64,000 bases of DNA from Lycocorax pyrrhopterus obiensis (Eukaryota > Chordata > Aves > Passeriformes > Paradisaeidae). The notes beneath the pieces were generated by a model. The model had not been told where the DNA came from. It made no database searches and saw only the letters and a list, made by a program, of their open reading frames with translations. The DNA lies in NCBI GenBank assembly GCA_014706295.1, contig JACSVZ010000001.1:82396237-82460236 (forward strand), given 5' to 3'. Positions 38,101-45,785 of the stretch are shown in pieces. How positions within the stretch are numbered: position 1 is the stretch's first letter; each line of letters begins with the position of its first letter. Both the position numbers and the translations under genes were made by a program.

Positions 38101-40549
38101 TTTTGAAAGAACTGCATGGATGCACTGGGATGCAAAAAAGATAATTTACTAACAATTGCATCATGCAAGCCTTAACCAGCCGTACAAGGACACTGACCAT
38201 GGACAGAGCCCTTTATCTCTGAACCAGAAGACAGGGTATGATGGGATGTCAGAGCTCCCAATTAACAGCACATTATCCGGTATGGCCACACTAAAGGAAT
38301 TATCAGTTGTAATTATACATGCAACTCAGTGCTATGCAAATCTGCAGCATTAATTTTTAACAGATTAATTTTCCACTTAGACTAGCTGCTCAAACTGAAA
38401 GTTTAAGGAGACACTGAGCAGATGATCAGTCAGATCAGTAATTCATGTCAATCATTGTATCCCAAATACAGGAAAATCGTCTCAGTCTGATAGAAAGCAA
38501 AGTTATCTGATGTTAGAGCTTCAGACACTTGCAAGGAAAAAAAGGCACAGTTCTTTAAATCAAGAAGATGGGAAATCATGAAGACTGGTAAGCACTGGCA
38601 GTAATGCAGCTGAGGGAAGTACACTTGACAGTACAGCCACTTCAAAAAGGCAACTTCAATAATGGGGAAGGGGGGAACAGAAGAGTTGTAAGCCTCTCTC
38701 TTCTTCCCTCAGACATTCCGTACAAACTAAATACTTCCAAAGCATCTTAAAAGCTCTGCTTTCAGAGGCCCTTCCTTGCAGCTGATGTTATCCCTTTCTG
38801 GCTTTTTTGGCTGATAAAATTGTTCAAAAAATGATGCACAAGGCTTACCGAAGAAATTTCCTGATGTTCTCTGCTTTCATTTCAGCCACAAGTTTCTGTC
38901 TCACATTTTGATGGACATCTGAAGAGTTGGGGTTTTTCTCGGTCAGTTTTGTAAACCATCCTGAAACACATTTGAAAAGTTTCCTACTTAGCAAGAATGT
39001 TCTCACATGTTTGAGCACAGGTGCAACTTGTGGTACTAAACAAAAACCACAAGGATGAACAGAGCTTAGAGCACCCTCTGTCAGTGTCTGCAGGCTCAGA
39101 CAAGTGAAGCAGAAAAGTAAAGTATATTTCATTGACTGAAATGCCTAAAAGTAACATAATGAAGAAACTACACCCTAAATCCCTGGTAAATCCCCTTTTT
39201 AAGGCACTCATTTCTCATTAATTTTAAACTATAGTTTGAATTCTCAATTAACTGTTTGCAGTGTGAGGTTTGAACTCCTGATACTCATGATGAAATTTCT
39301 TAATTTAGTTTATGCATATATTTTAAAATATATAAGTTAGCATATTTAAAGTGAAGGTCTAGGATTCAACAGCCACCCTGCCAGCATTGTAATGGCTACA
39401 GACTTGGGGAAGGGTGGGTTTAGTCTATTTAATAATTAAAATAATAAAGTTAACTGTCACCCAAGCCAGTTTTAAAATGTTTATTCAGTAGCCATAAATA
39501 GTAGTAGGAGAGGGTATATCAACTGTATGAGTTTGTCTTAAGAAAAAAACAACCAAAAAAAAAATTCCTCTTGTTATTATAGCTAGACAACACCAAATTG
39601 GGAAATTTTTTGCAAGAAAGACAAATATATGTGCTGTCACATGCACAGCATATATGACCTGTTACACTTAAATACAATTGTAGTAACTCTCTGAACTGAA
39701 GAGTGATGCTTGATCAGACCAAAAGTCCATTTTGCCCAGTGTCCTGTTTTGGAGCAGGGCCAAACGATGATGTTCAGGGAAATGTATAAGCACTGCACAG
39801 AAATTTGCAGCTCAGGGATCTCCTAAATTAAACTAATATTTTATATGTTTAATAGCCCTCAATGATTTTTCTTTCATGCTTTAGCCTTAGGTTTGTGCTA
39901 CAACACAAGTTTAAAAAGGACATGCAATTTTAGATTTAAAATCAAATGCTGCAAGTGACTTCAGAAAAGAATCTCTAGCAAAGTTTATTGTGCATGATGA
40001 AAATTTCAGTAACTTGGCTGTCAGTCAAACTCCTCCTCCTCCTCTACATTCTACCCTTAATTTCTAAAATAGCAACTGAATAGGAGTATTTAAATATATC
40101 TCCAGTAAAAAACAGGAAATAAAAATTAAAAAAACAAAATCTGGGAGATCTTGCACTCGCTGAAGTCTCAAACTCTTGTATTAATCTTTCCTCTGAATGC
40201 CTGGCTGCCTGTCTCAGGAAGTTGCCAGTTCACCAGGGCTCGTCCTGAGCTGAAGCACGGAGCCTTTCTGTTCCTCACTCCCTGAAGACTGAAAATGCTT
40301 GAGAGAAAAACTTCTTAGAAAAGCAGTGGGACAAGTACTTTACCATGTCCCTAAAGAGCAGTATAATCTCCCTGCTGGTGAGTTAATCACAGCAGGGGCT
40401 GCACACAAGAATGTGCAGGGGAAAGAAGCCGGGGGCTGAGCCCCTGGGTCTCTGCACTCACCTGTAAGGAAGCCCAGCAAGAAACAGCCGAGCAGCCCCG
40501 GGCACACGAGCCACGCACGGAGGGTGGCCTTGCTCCTGCTCCTGGCCAT
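10984..40549 (-). CDS. NAALAD2: NAALAD2, glutamate carboxypeptidase III, complete 19-exon gene
   Basis: Nineteen exons (listed separately) with AG/GT borders join into 2229 nt, that is 742 codons plus TAA, with no frame break. The family is a type II membrane zinc peptidase that removes C-terminal glutamate from N-acetylaspartylglutamate-type substrates outside the cell. Visible: a short cytoplasmic N-terminus, one membrane segment (about residues 12-29), the zinc ligands H369, D379, E417, D445 and H545, and the catalytic base E416. Also visible are calcium-site residues T261, Y264, E425 and E428, glutamate-pocket residues R202, N249, K691 and Y692, and arginine patch R455, R526 and R528. All sit exactly 8 below human GCPII numbering. 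Ser511 (Asn519 in GCPII) and Arg533 (Trp541 in GCPII) point to GCPIII. FOLH1 lies upstream in the same orientation. An upstream in-frame TGA at 40697-40699 makes the 40549 ATG the first in frame. The 742 aa length is close to the usual ~740. The gene looks intact. Confidence 0.95.
12748..12840 (-). CDS. NAALAD2: NAALAD2 exon 18 (C-terminal helical domain)
   Basis: 93 nt, residues 649-679. Reads [17 protein letters not shown] then [12 protein letters not shown]. Acceptor ctgcag, donor gtgagg. It is only about 68% identical at DNA level to the FOLH1 counterpart, which gives the baseline for judging exon 19. Confidence 0.94.
13808..13889 (-). CDS. NAALAD2: NAALAD2 exon 17 (C-terminal helical domain)
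   Basis: 82 nt, residues 622-648. Reads [20 protein letters not shown]. The NFS triplet at Asn630 corresponds to glycosylated Asn638 of GCPII. Acceptor cctag, donor gtaagt. Confidence 0.93.
15815..15960 (+). repeat. Ancient CR1/L3-like fragment in NAALAD2 intron 16
   Basis: The segment agaagagccatgaaaataat followed by gaaaagactgaaaaacatgg resembles the 3' region of old L3/CR1 elements. The end is indistinct. Confidence 0.4.
17111..17375 (-). CDS. NAALAD2: NAALAD2 exon 16 (last zinc ligand, C-terminal domain begins)
   Basis: 265 nt, the longest exon, residues 534-621. Begins [20 protein letters not shown]. His545 corresponds to zinc ligand His553 of GCPII. Continues through [10 protein letters not shown] and VIPFDCRDY into the helical dimerisation domain. 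Acceptor ttccag, donor gtgagt. Confidence 0.96.
18036..18126 (-). CDS. NAALAD2: NAALAD2 exon 15 (substrate-specificity exon)
   Basis: 91 nt, residues 503-533. Contains [18 protein letters not shown] and GRARYTKNR. Ser511 replaces GCPII Asn519, the known GCPIII difference in the S1 pocket. Arg526 and Arg528 complete the arginine patch. Arg533 stands where GCPII has the arene-site Trp541. Acceptor tgcag, donor gtaagt. Confidence 0.95.
18601..18614 (-). promoter_or_regulatory. CTCF core motif in NAALAD2 intron 14
   Basis: On the minus strand it reads ccactagatggcag, which satisfies every position of the degenerate CTCF core CCASYAGRKGGCRS. It sits inside a CpG-rich patch (about 18525-18660) that stands out from AT-rich intron sequence. 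Confidence 0.5.
19555..19646 (-). CDS. NAALAD2: NAALAD2 exon 14
   Basis: 92 nt, residues 473-502. Reads [20 protein letters not shown] and ends in PR across the splice. Acceptor ctccag, donor gtaagt. The conserved PDEG and KSLYESW motifs are present. Confidence 0.93.
20122..20233 (+). repeat. 112-bp duplicated segment, copy 1 (NAALAD2 intron 13)
   Basis: Matches 23225-23336 over 112 bp without gaps, with 6 differences. It contains tgtttccaaggagagtcagt and ttcattgccataggacaata. It is not CR1 and has no ORF. Confidence 0.85.
20551..20568. repeat. Perfect AT palindrome (TTTAAA)3
   Basis: Eighteen bases identical to their own reverse complement, in NAALAD2 intron 13. Probably simple-sequence expansion. 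Confidence 0.8.
22794..22861 (-). CDS. NAALAD2: NAALAD2 exon 13 (first arginine-patch residue)
   Basis: 68 nt, residues 450-472. Reads [13 protein letters not shown]. Arg455 corresponds to Arg463 of the GCPII S1 arginine patch. NYT is a candidate glycosylation site. Acceptor tttcag, donor gtacag. Confidence 0.94.
23225..23336 (+). repeat. 112-bp duplicated segment, copy 2 (NAALAD2 intron 12)
   Basis: Direct partner of 20122-20233, 3.1 kb away, with exon 13 lying between the two. Identity is about 95%. Confidence 0.85.
24792..24855 (-). CDS. NAALAD2: NAALAD2 exon 12 (third zinc-ligand exon)
   Basis: 64 nt, residues 429-449. Reads [20 protein letters not shown]. Asp445 corresponds to zinc ligand Asp453 of GCPII. 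Acceptor cctag, donor gtgggc. Confidence 0.94.
26983..27161 (+). repeat. Tandem pair of 82-bp units in NAALAD2 intron 11
   Basis: Units 26983-27064 and 27080-27161 both start aacatgccca and end tctcaggcaggaa, separated by a 15-bp spacer. They differ mainly in the first third. Confidence 0.82.
27720..27802 (-). CDS. NAALAD2: NAALAD2 exon 11 (catalytic glutamate exon)
   Basis: 83 nt, residues 401-428. Contains [19 protein letters not shown], with catalytic base Glu416 and zinc ligand Glu417, followed by STEWAE with calcium ligands Glu425 and Glu428. Acceptor ttgcag, donor gtaaat. Confidence 0.96.
28201..28320 (-). CDS. NAALAD2: NAALAD2 exon 10 (first zinc-ligand exon)
   Basis: 120 nt, residues 361-400. 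The motif [20 protein letters not shown] carries zinc ligand His369 and the bridging Asp379 (human GCPII His377 and Asp387). Acceptor ttccag, donor gtaact. Confidence 0.96.
28873..28958 (-). CDS. NAALAD2: NAALAD2 exon 9 (return to protease domain)
   Basis: 86 nt, residues 332-360 plus one base. Reads [20 protein letters not shown] and ends LRGGLEP. Acceptor tttcag, donor gtgagc. Confidence 0.93.
29510..29600 (-). mobile_element. Short 3'-end CR1 fragment in NAALAD2 intron 8
   Basis: About 90 bp of inverted CR1 tail (gaatggtttgggttggcagg through ccctgccatgggcaggaa), truncated early, as is common for CR1 insertions. Confidence 0.88.
29769..29781. repeat. Poly-G tract of 13
   Basis: Thirteen consecutive G on the plus strand (C on the gene strand) in NAALAD2 intron 8. 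Length is prone to sequencing error. Confidence 0.85.
30664..30762 (-). CDS. NAALAD2: NAALAD2 exon 8 (apical domain)
   Basis: 99 nt, residues 299-331. Contains [20 protein letters not shown] and [11 protein letters not shown]. The donor reads gtctgt. The FOLH1 copy also has C at donor position 3 (gtcagt), so this unusual donor base is shared by both paralogues. Confidence 0.92.
31039..31132 (-). CDS. NAALAD2: NAALAD2 exon 7 (apical domain)
   Basis: 94 nt, residues 268-298. Reads [15 protein letters not shown] then [16 protein letters not shown]. The acidic VNEGVGIP start is NAALAD2-like. Acceptor ctcag, donor gtgagt. Confidence 0.94.
32223..32409 (-). CDS. NAALAD2: NAALAD2 exon 6 (apical domain, calcium and S1' residues)
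   Basis: 187 nt, residues 206-267 plus one base. Contains [24 protein letters not shown] and [12 protein letters not shown]. Asn249 corresponds to S1' Asn257 of GCPII. Thr261 and Tyr264 correspond to calcium ligands Thr269 and Tyr272. Donor gtgagt. Confidence 0.94.
32726..32838 (+). repeat. 113-bp duplicated segment, copy 1 (NAALAD2 intron 5)
   Basis: Matches 34217-34329 over 113 bp without gaps, with 16 differences. It starts ctaaagtcagaagagacagt and includes gtttctgtgcatcag. It is unrelated to the 112-bp pair. Confidence 0.82.
33095..33220 (-). CDS. NAALAD2: NAALAD2 exon 5 (apical domain)
   Basis: 126 nt, residues 164-205, phase 0. Contains [16 protein letters not shown], then [19 protein letters not shown]. 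The latter is the NAALAD2 version of this segment. Arg202 corresponds to GCPII Arg210, which binds the substrate alpha-carboxylate in the S1' pocket. NCT is a candidate glycosylation site. Confidence 0.94.
34032..34133 (-). CDS. NAALAD2: NAALAD2 exon 4 (apical domain begins)
   Basis: 102 nt, residues 130-163, phase 0 on both sides. Contains [13 protein letters not shown] and FSAQGVPE. The NVT and NIS triplets are candidate N-glycosylation sites. Donor gtaaga. Confidence 0.92.
34217..34329 (+). repeat. 113-bp duplicated segment, copy 2 (NAALAD2 intron 3)
   Basis: Direct partner of 32726-32838, 1.5 kb away, with exons 4 and 5 between the copies. Identity is about 86%, so it is older than the 112-bp pair. 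Confidence 0.82.
35710..35896 (-). CDS. NAALAD2: NAALAD2 exon 3 (protease domain, N-terminal part)
   Basis: 187 nt, residues 67-129. Contains the family motif PHLAGTEQN and the DVLLSYPNE segment. Acceptor ttctag. The donor is gtgatc, weaker than consensus, but it is the only position that keeps the expected exon length and frame. Confidence 0.92.
36740..37060 (-). mobile_element. Old CR1 reverse-transcriptase fragment in NAALAD2 intron 2
   Basis: On the minus strand, 36869-36932 translates to a segment including [18 protein letters not shown], which resembles the CR1 reverse-transcriptase region. The surrounding frame is broken. It is an internal piece rather than the usual 3' tail, and its ends are approximate. 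Confidence 0.6.
38849..38960 (-). CDS. NAALAD2: NAALAD2 exon 2 (stalk and start of protease domain)
   Basis: 112 nt, residues 30-66. Starts with GWF just outside the membrane and ends in [12 protein letters not shown], the conserved helix at the start of the ectodomain. Acceptor tttcag, donor gtaagc. The wording resembles NAALAD2 more than FOLH1. The exon leaves phase 2. Confidence 0.92.
39710..39795 (+). repeat. Ancient amniote LINE/SINE-type fragment in NAALAD2 intron 1
   Basis: The order gatcagaccaaaagtccatt then gcccagtgtcctgttt resembles old CR1/L3-like repeats common in amniotes. It is short and strongly diverged. Confidence 0.4.
40462..40549 (-). CDS. NAALAD2: NAALAD2 exon 1 (start codon, membrane anchor)
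   Basis: Codes residues 1-29 plus one base. It begins MARSRSK and runs into a hydrophobic stretch ending in LLGFLTG, the single transmembrane anchor. The donor is gtgagt. The coding part is GC-rich, unlike the rest of the gene. An in-frame stop lies 48 codons upstream, so this ATG is the natural start. Its context has C at -3 and G at +4, which is moderate. Confidence 0.9.
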
Positions 40550-40553
40550 ACGG

Positions 40554-40700
40554 TCAGCGCTGGCCGGCAGCTTGGCAGGCTCTGAGGGCTGGCAAGCTGC
40601 TGCCTTCCTCCTCCTCCTCCTCCTTCTCCTCCTTCTCCTCCTCCCCCTTCCACCCGCAGCCCCAGGGCTGTTCCTGGCTTCTTTGCTTCTCAACTCTCAT
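40554..40700 (-). promoter_or_regulatory. Upstream ORF in NAALAD2 leader
   Basis: An ATG at 40700 with A at -3 opens 48 codons and stops at TGA 40554-40556, 4 nt before the main ATG and in a different frame. The middle reads as a Glu/Lys-rich run because it crosses the triplet repeat. If it lies in the mRNA, it would be translated first and could limit downstream initiation. Whether the transcript starts upstream of it is unknown. Confidence 0.45.
40603..40646. repeat. (TCC)n triplet microsatellite in NAALAD2 leader
   Basis: An imperfect TCC/TTC tract of about 44 bp. On the gene strand it is GAG/GGA/AGG, depending on frame. Length changes by whole triplets would alter the upstream ORF without breaking it. 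Confidence 0.85.
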
Positions 40701-42829
40701 GCTGCCTAACCGGCCTTAATCCCTGGGTGATGATGATGATGATACAATTTTCCAACAAAACTCTTCCATTTCTTAACCTCACCCGACCAGACAGCTCCTG
40801 TGTAGCTGCATGTGTATCTTCTGTAACAAATATGTCTCCAGGCTGTGCACCAAGCAGTGCGCACGTACTATTTAAGAGGCTAATTTCTATTAATTATCAG
40901 GAGTTTCTGGTTTTAAAAGTTCCTGTTTTAGGCTTGTTCACAATCTGTTCCAGTGGAAGTGGCCAAGAGATGAAATTAAGGGAAAACTTGTTTCCTCTTT
41001 ACCAATGAAACACTGAATTGCTTCCCTTTTTAATCCATGGTAACATTAATCCTTAGCAAGGAACGTATTCATAGAGCAGCTAAGAACAGAATTTAGATTG
41101 GCCAGCAAGAACACTTCCAGATATCATCCAATTTGCAACTGGGAAAAGTTGCAAATTTATTTCCTATATCCTCTAGCTACTTGCACTTAAGATTACAAGG
41201 TTCTTGACATCAAGTTTTCTTAGTCTAATTTAGTCAAATCCATCAGTATCTCATGGGGAAGGAAACAACTGCAGCCCAGGGAATAGTCAAAAAATATGTG
41301 CATAGAATTGTCACATTTTGCACAAACTTATTCTGACCTTGCACATCACTCCCTGCTGCTGAGTCCCTTCATGGCTACATGGAAGCCAAGACTGACTTTT
41401 CTGGAACTGAGGACCTGCCCATTTGAGATCAGTTATATGGCTGAAGGCAGGAAAGCCTTTCTGGGAGCCTGGGCATGCTCCAAATTCATACCACTCACTC
41501 CCAAAATCCAAAGTAGATACATTTTGTAAAAGAAACATCAGTACTCCGAGTATTAAAACTTTCTTTAATAAATTTTGATGAGCTGAAAATATTCAGAAAA
41601 AGCAGAAAAGACTGGTTAATGTCCTAATTACTTAAACAAAGGCTTTTCAGAGAAAAATTACACCACTTGGGTATTCCACACCAGTCACAGCCGCTGTCTC
41701 AAGCATAGGGCTGGATGTCTTTGTTCAAATGATAAACACGTCCAGTTTTGTGATTTTTTCCTGTCACTTCCCAACTGCTCATAAGCCATCACAAATTCTG
41801 AACAGCAATGACATTTCACACCAGCATCTGAACTGACATATACAAACCAGATGGAATTCCACCTACAGAACTCATAAAGAATGAGCATATTGATGTATTA
41901 TTAGCATTTATATAGCACCACAGGTGTAGGACTGGCACATAATAGACAGCAAAGTGACAAGGGCTTTTGGAGATTACTATCAAAATTAGACCTCACATGA
42001 TAATAACATCAGTGGAGGAAGAAGGTAAGAATAGCAACAGTGAGAATGTATGAAATGCATTTATTTCTATGCATATGTCTTTTTAAAGTGACAAGGGCAT
42101 TAGCAATGATGAGGTTGAGCAACGAGCAGCAGCCAAGTGGCTTCTACCACTTAAAATACAGTCCTATTACAGTAAGTTATTAGTTGTGACATGTTCTTAC
42201 ATGCCATGGGTTGGTCACAGGTGGAGTATATTATGTTACAATTAAATGCAAGTGTAACATCCAGTGCAAATCTGCCTTCAACCACATGCCCTCCACAACA
42301 AGACTGAGGCAGGAAATAAGATGAAAAAGCTCATGGGTTGAAGTGAAGACAGGGATATTATCTGCCCATTACCATCATAAGCAAAACAGATTCCTCTTAG
42401 GGCAAAATAATTTATTACAAATTAAAATAGACTTGGATAGTGAGAAACAAGCCAAAAATTAAGACAGCTTCTCCCACATTGCAGCTATTTTTTTCAGCTT
42501 AACCTTCTTCACTGCCAATTCCTTTGTGCCATAGGGTTGCCATATGCGACACAGGGGACATCCTGGGATCAGGCCAGGCATCCTAGGGTATCTGAAGTGT
42601 GATAAGCACCTAACTTTAAGCACTTGAATTATTCTGTACTGAGAGTGTTTGTTTCCTAACAGAAAAACAACCAGTGCCATTTGGGAGTTCATGAAGTGTC
42701 CAAAATCTCTAGACAGAGCAAAGCAGTAAAGGGCAGCTCTTGTGTCCTGCTCTGAGGTAACAGCTGCAGGCCAGGTGAGACTTCTTACAACACCTAAAGT
42801 CAAACTGCAGAGCCTCTTTTCAGACAACT

Positions 42830-43211
42830 GAATACTGCTCTGTGCAGCCAGGGGCCTCACCATGGCCTGCACCACGGGCTGCAGGGGAATCTCTGCTGGC
42901 ACTTGGAGCACCTCCTTCCACCCTTCTGCACCGACCTTGGGGTCTGCAGGGCTGTTCCTCTCACACATTTTTCACTCCTCTCTAGTCTGGCTCTAATTGC
43001 TTTTGCACAGTAACTTTCTTCCCCTTCTAAAATCTGTTATCCTAGAGGTGCTGCCACCATCACTGATGGCCTCAGCCTTGCGCAGCAGTGGGTCCATCTC
43101 GGAGCTGGTTGGCATTGGCTCTGTCAGACACAGGGGAAGCTTCCAGGGCTCCTCACAGAAGCCACCACTGTAGCCCCTTGCTACCAAAGCCTTGCCACAC
43201 GAACCCAATAC
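42830..43211 (+). repeat. Unclassified avian interspersed repeat next to a CR1 tail
   Basis: The segment through gtgctgccaccatcactgat, acacaggggaagcttcc and tgccacacgaacccaata looks like a widely dispersed avian repeat, directly abutting the CR1 copy that follows. Identification is by recollection only. It may be LTR-derived or a 5' CR1 extension. A 169-codon minus-strand ORF (42459-42968) crosses its edge without recognisable protein similarity. Confidence 0.4.
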
Positions 43212-43518
43212 TGATGGAGACAGACTTTTTAGTAGGACCTGTTGCAATAGGTCAAGACATGGTTTTAAACTAGAAGAGGGTAGATTCAGACTAGATATAA
43301 AGAAAAAATTTTTTACAATGAGGGTGGTGAGCCACTGGCACAAGTTTCCCAGGGAGGTGGCAGATGCCCCATCCCTGGAAACATTCACGGTCATGTTGGA
43401 CAGGGCTCTGACCCACCTGGTCCACTTGAAGATGTCCCTGCCCACTGCAGGGGGGGAAAGGACTAGATGGTATTTGGAGGACCCTTCCAACCCAAACTGT
43501 TCTATTCTATTCTATGAA
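43212..43518 (+). mobile_element. CR1 LINE fragment, plus orientation, intergenic
   Basis: Contains agtaggacctgttgcaatag, agggtggtgagccactggca and ccatccctggaaacattcac, ending in ccttccaacccaaactgttc plus a repeated attct tail. This is the complete CR1 3' layout. Confidence 0.92.
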
Positions 43519-43763
43519 TCAGCTTGGTGTGCTGGGGAGGCCACTGAAAAGAGTGACATTACTACACAAGAATTTTAGTTGTCCCCCTTGGATCATATCT
43601 GTTTTATATACAAACATTTTGAAATTGCTTGCTGACAGGTTGTGAAAGTATCCCTGAGTTATCTCACCTACAAAGTCCTCGGAAGAAAACCAGCATATGA
43701 AGGCTGAGTAATTCCCATTCACCCAGGTGAAACAGAAGCGAGATGAGGTCTGGTTGTATGCAT

Positions 43764-43789
43764 ACACACACACACACACACACACACAA
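43764..43789. repeat. (AC)n dinucleotide microsatellite
   Basis: About 13 AC units without interruption, in intergenic sequence between FOLH1 and NAALAD2. Confidence 0.95.
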
Positions 43790-45234
43790 CTCAATCACAA
43801 AGCCAAAGGCCTAGTATGAAGTCTTACAAATGCTCCTCAGAACAACTGGAGTCAAGAGAAAAATGAGCCTGACATACGAGATCCAAAGTAAAGCATGTCA
43901 GGAATGCAAAGTCACATATGCGAGAAGGTGGAAGAAGCTGCTCCAACCCAAACCTCATCTCAGTCTCAGCTGTTACTGATCATGTCATTTCTTACCGAAG
44001 GAGTGACCTCAGAGCTCTTGAGATGGTCAGTAGCCCAAAAGACTCATCTTCCTTTGAGTCCTTCCCTGGCAAAATCAAAGCCACATCCATCAGCCACCCT
44101 GTTCTTTTACACTGGGCTTTTCCACCTAGAACTAAGGTATTACCAGTGTGAGATACTTCTACAAGTGCATTGCTGATAATAGCTGAGTGTTTTACTCAAT
44201 TTTGAAAACACCCACTTCGATCTGTGTTTAATCAAATGTTTGAAGCTGAAAGGAGATAAAACCAACCCAAAGTAGTCAGAGAAATTATGCAAAACAAACT
44301 GTGAAAAGATTACAGGGTAAAAGGTCTCCTTCTCTTAGCGCAGATGAGAGAAAAAAAGGTTCAAACCACAAACTCCTGAATGCACAGTACTTCTCTAAAT
44401 TAATATCACTTTTAGAATTATCAGGAAAATTATCAGTTACCACATATGCCTCATACTGAGTTCAGGAGTGGTGAGACTTGCTTATTCTGACAGTGAAAAC
44501 AAGAGTGAGGTTCAGCTGAAGCTTGCAGGTAGCTACATATACTCTACTCACTTAAAATACATAAATCCCTGGCAAACTAAAAAAGCTCAAAGAATGGCAA
44601 GGATACACATGCCAAATGCAAAACTAGCATGCATTTGAGTGTTGAATGCATAACTATGCTATACAGCCAATTAGTAAAGCCAGTAATGGTACATGAAACC
44701 CAGGACGGATGCCAGGGCTTGTGAACTGTAGGTTGTAGCTGCTCAGGTTGTAGCAAGTGGGCCCTAAAACTTAATATCTGCAGCAACAAAGATACACTAC
44801 GGTTGTGCTGCTTGACCTACTGTTTGACTAAGGGTTGAACTTGTGGCTTGAGAGATCAAGCGACCCTGGTCTGTGGGAAAGATAGCTCTGGCAGGAAAAA
44901 TGGCAACAGGGGAATGCTCAACTGCAATTTCAAATCAGTAGTTTCCTTCTGACTCTGCCAGTTGCACAGTCCCCTGAACTCTCTCACGGCCTCTGCAGTC
45001 TTTCTATCAGATTAAAATGGTAGTAGATGCTGATGCCTTGAGTCAGAGTCTTTGTTATATTGAACTTCAGGAGACCACTATCAGATTCCAACTAAAATAA
45101 AGTTTACATTGCTGGCAGCTGACAAGTGCAGCTTGCAAACTTTGACCCTTTCTTCCACACAAGGAATGTACCCAGTGAGGCAGAGAGAGTAAAGGACTGT
45201 GCACTGAACAGAGGGACAGTGCACTTCACCTTAA

Positions 45235-45785
45235 GGCAATTCAACCTTGTCCTATCGCACATGTCCTTATAAAAAGCCCCCCTCCAGCTTTCTTTAGGCC
45301 CTTAAGGTACTGGAAGGTACTCTGAGGTCTCCATGGAGCCTTCTTTCCTCCAGGCTGAACAGCTTCAGCTCTCTCAGCCTGTCTTCACGGCAGAGGTGCT
45401 CCAGACCTGTGATTTAGTGTTTTTTCTCTAGACTCCTTACAACAGGCCTTTCTTACACTGGAGCCCCAGACCTGGACACAGCACTGCAGGTGGGGTCTCA
45501 CAAGAGCAGAGCAGAGGGACAGAATTCCCTCCCTCAACCTGATGGCCACACTTTTCTTGGTGAAGCCCAGGATGCATCTGGCTTTCTGGACCACAAGTGC
45601 ACTTTGCCAGGTCATGATGAGCTTCTCATCCACAAACACCTCCAAATCTTTCTCCCTCGGGCTAGTTTTGATCCATTCTCTGCCCAGCCTGGATTTGTTC
45701 TTGGAATTTCCCTGACACAGGTGCAGCACCTGGCACTCGGCCCCACTGAAGTTTGTAAGGTTCACACAAGCCTATGACTCCAGCC
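45235..45785 (-). mobile_element. CR1 LINE fragment, minus orientation, intergenic
   Basis: Inverted CR1 with ttctttaggcccttaaggta, ctccaggctgaacagcttca, cctggacacagcactgcagg and tggcactcggccccactgaa. It lacks the terminal tail and is moderately diverged. Confidence 0.88.

Larger units (their letters stand above)
40440..40760 (-). promoter_or_regulatory. NAALAD2 promoter/5' leader, GC-rich and TATA-less
   Basis: The only clearly GC-rich, CpG-containing stretch around a first exon in this window. It surrounds the start codon at 40549, and I see no TATA box upstream. It includes a pyrimidine triplet repeat (40603-40646) and a (TGA)n run (about 40728-40743). The transcription start cannot be placed by eye. 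Confidence 0.55.

Noticed and set aside
40340..40693. N-terminally extended NAALAD2 with a run of about twelve arginines
   Set aside because: The in-frame open stretch begins at TTG, not ATG, with a TGA just upstream. The arginine run is the triplet repeat read in the coding frame, so the ATG at 40549 is the start.
42459..42968. 169-codon minus-strand ORF between the two genes
   Set aside because: Longest ORF in the window but without recognisable domains. Composition is unlike a conserved protein and it overlaps a likely dispersed repeat. Probably chance.
43088..43578. ORFs of 61-165 codons on both strands
   Set aside because: They lie in the CR1 tail at 43212-43518 and the adjoining repeat.
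45385..45777. 126- and 95-codon ORFs
   Set aside because: Both are produced by the inverted CR1 fragment at 45235-45785.
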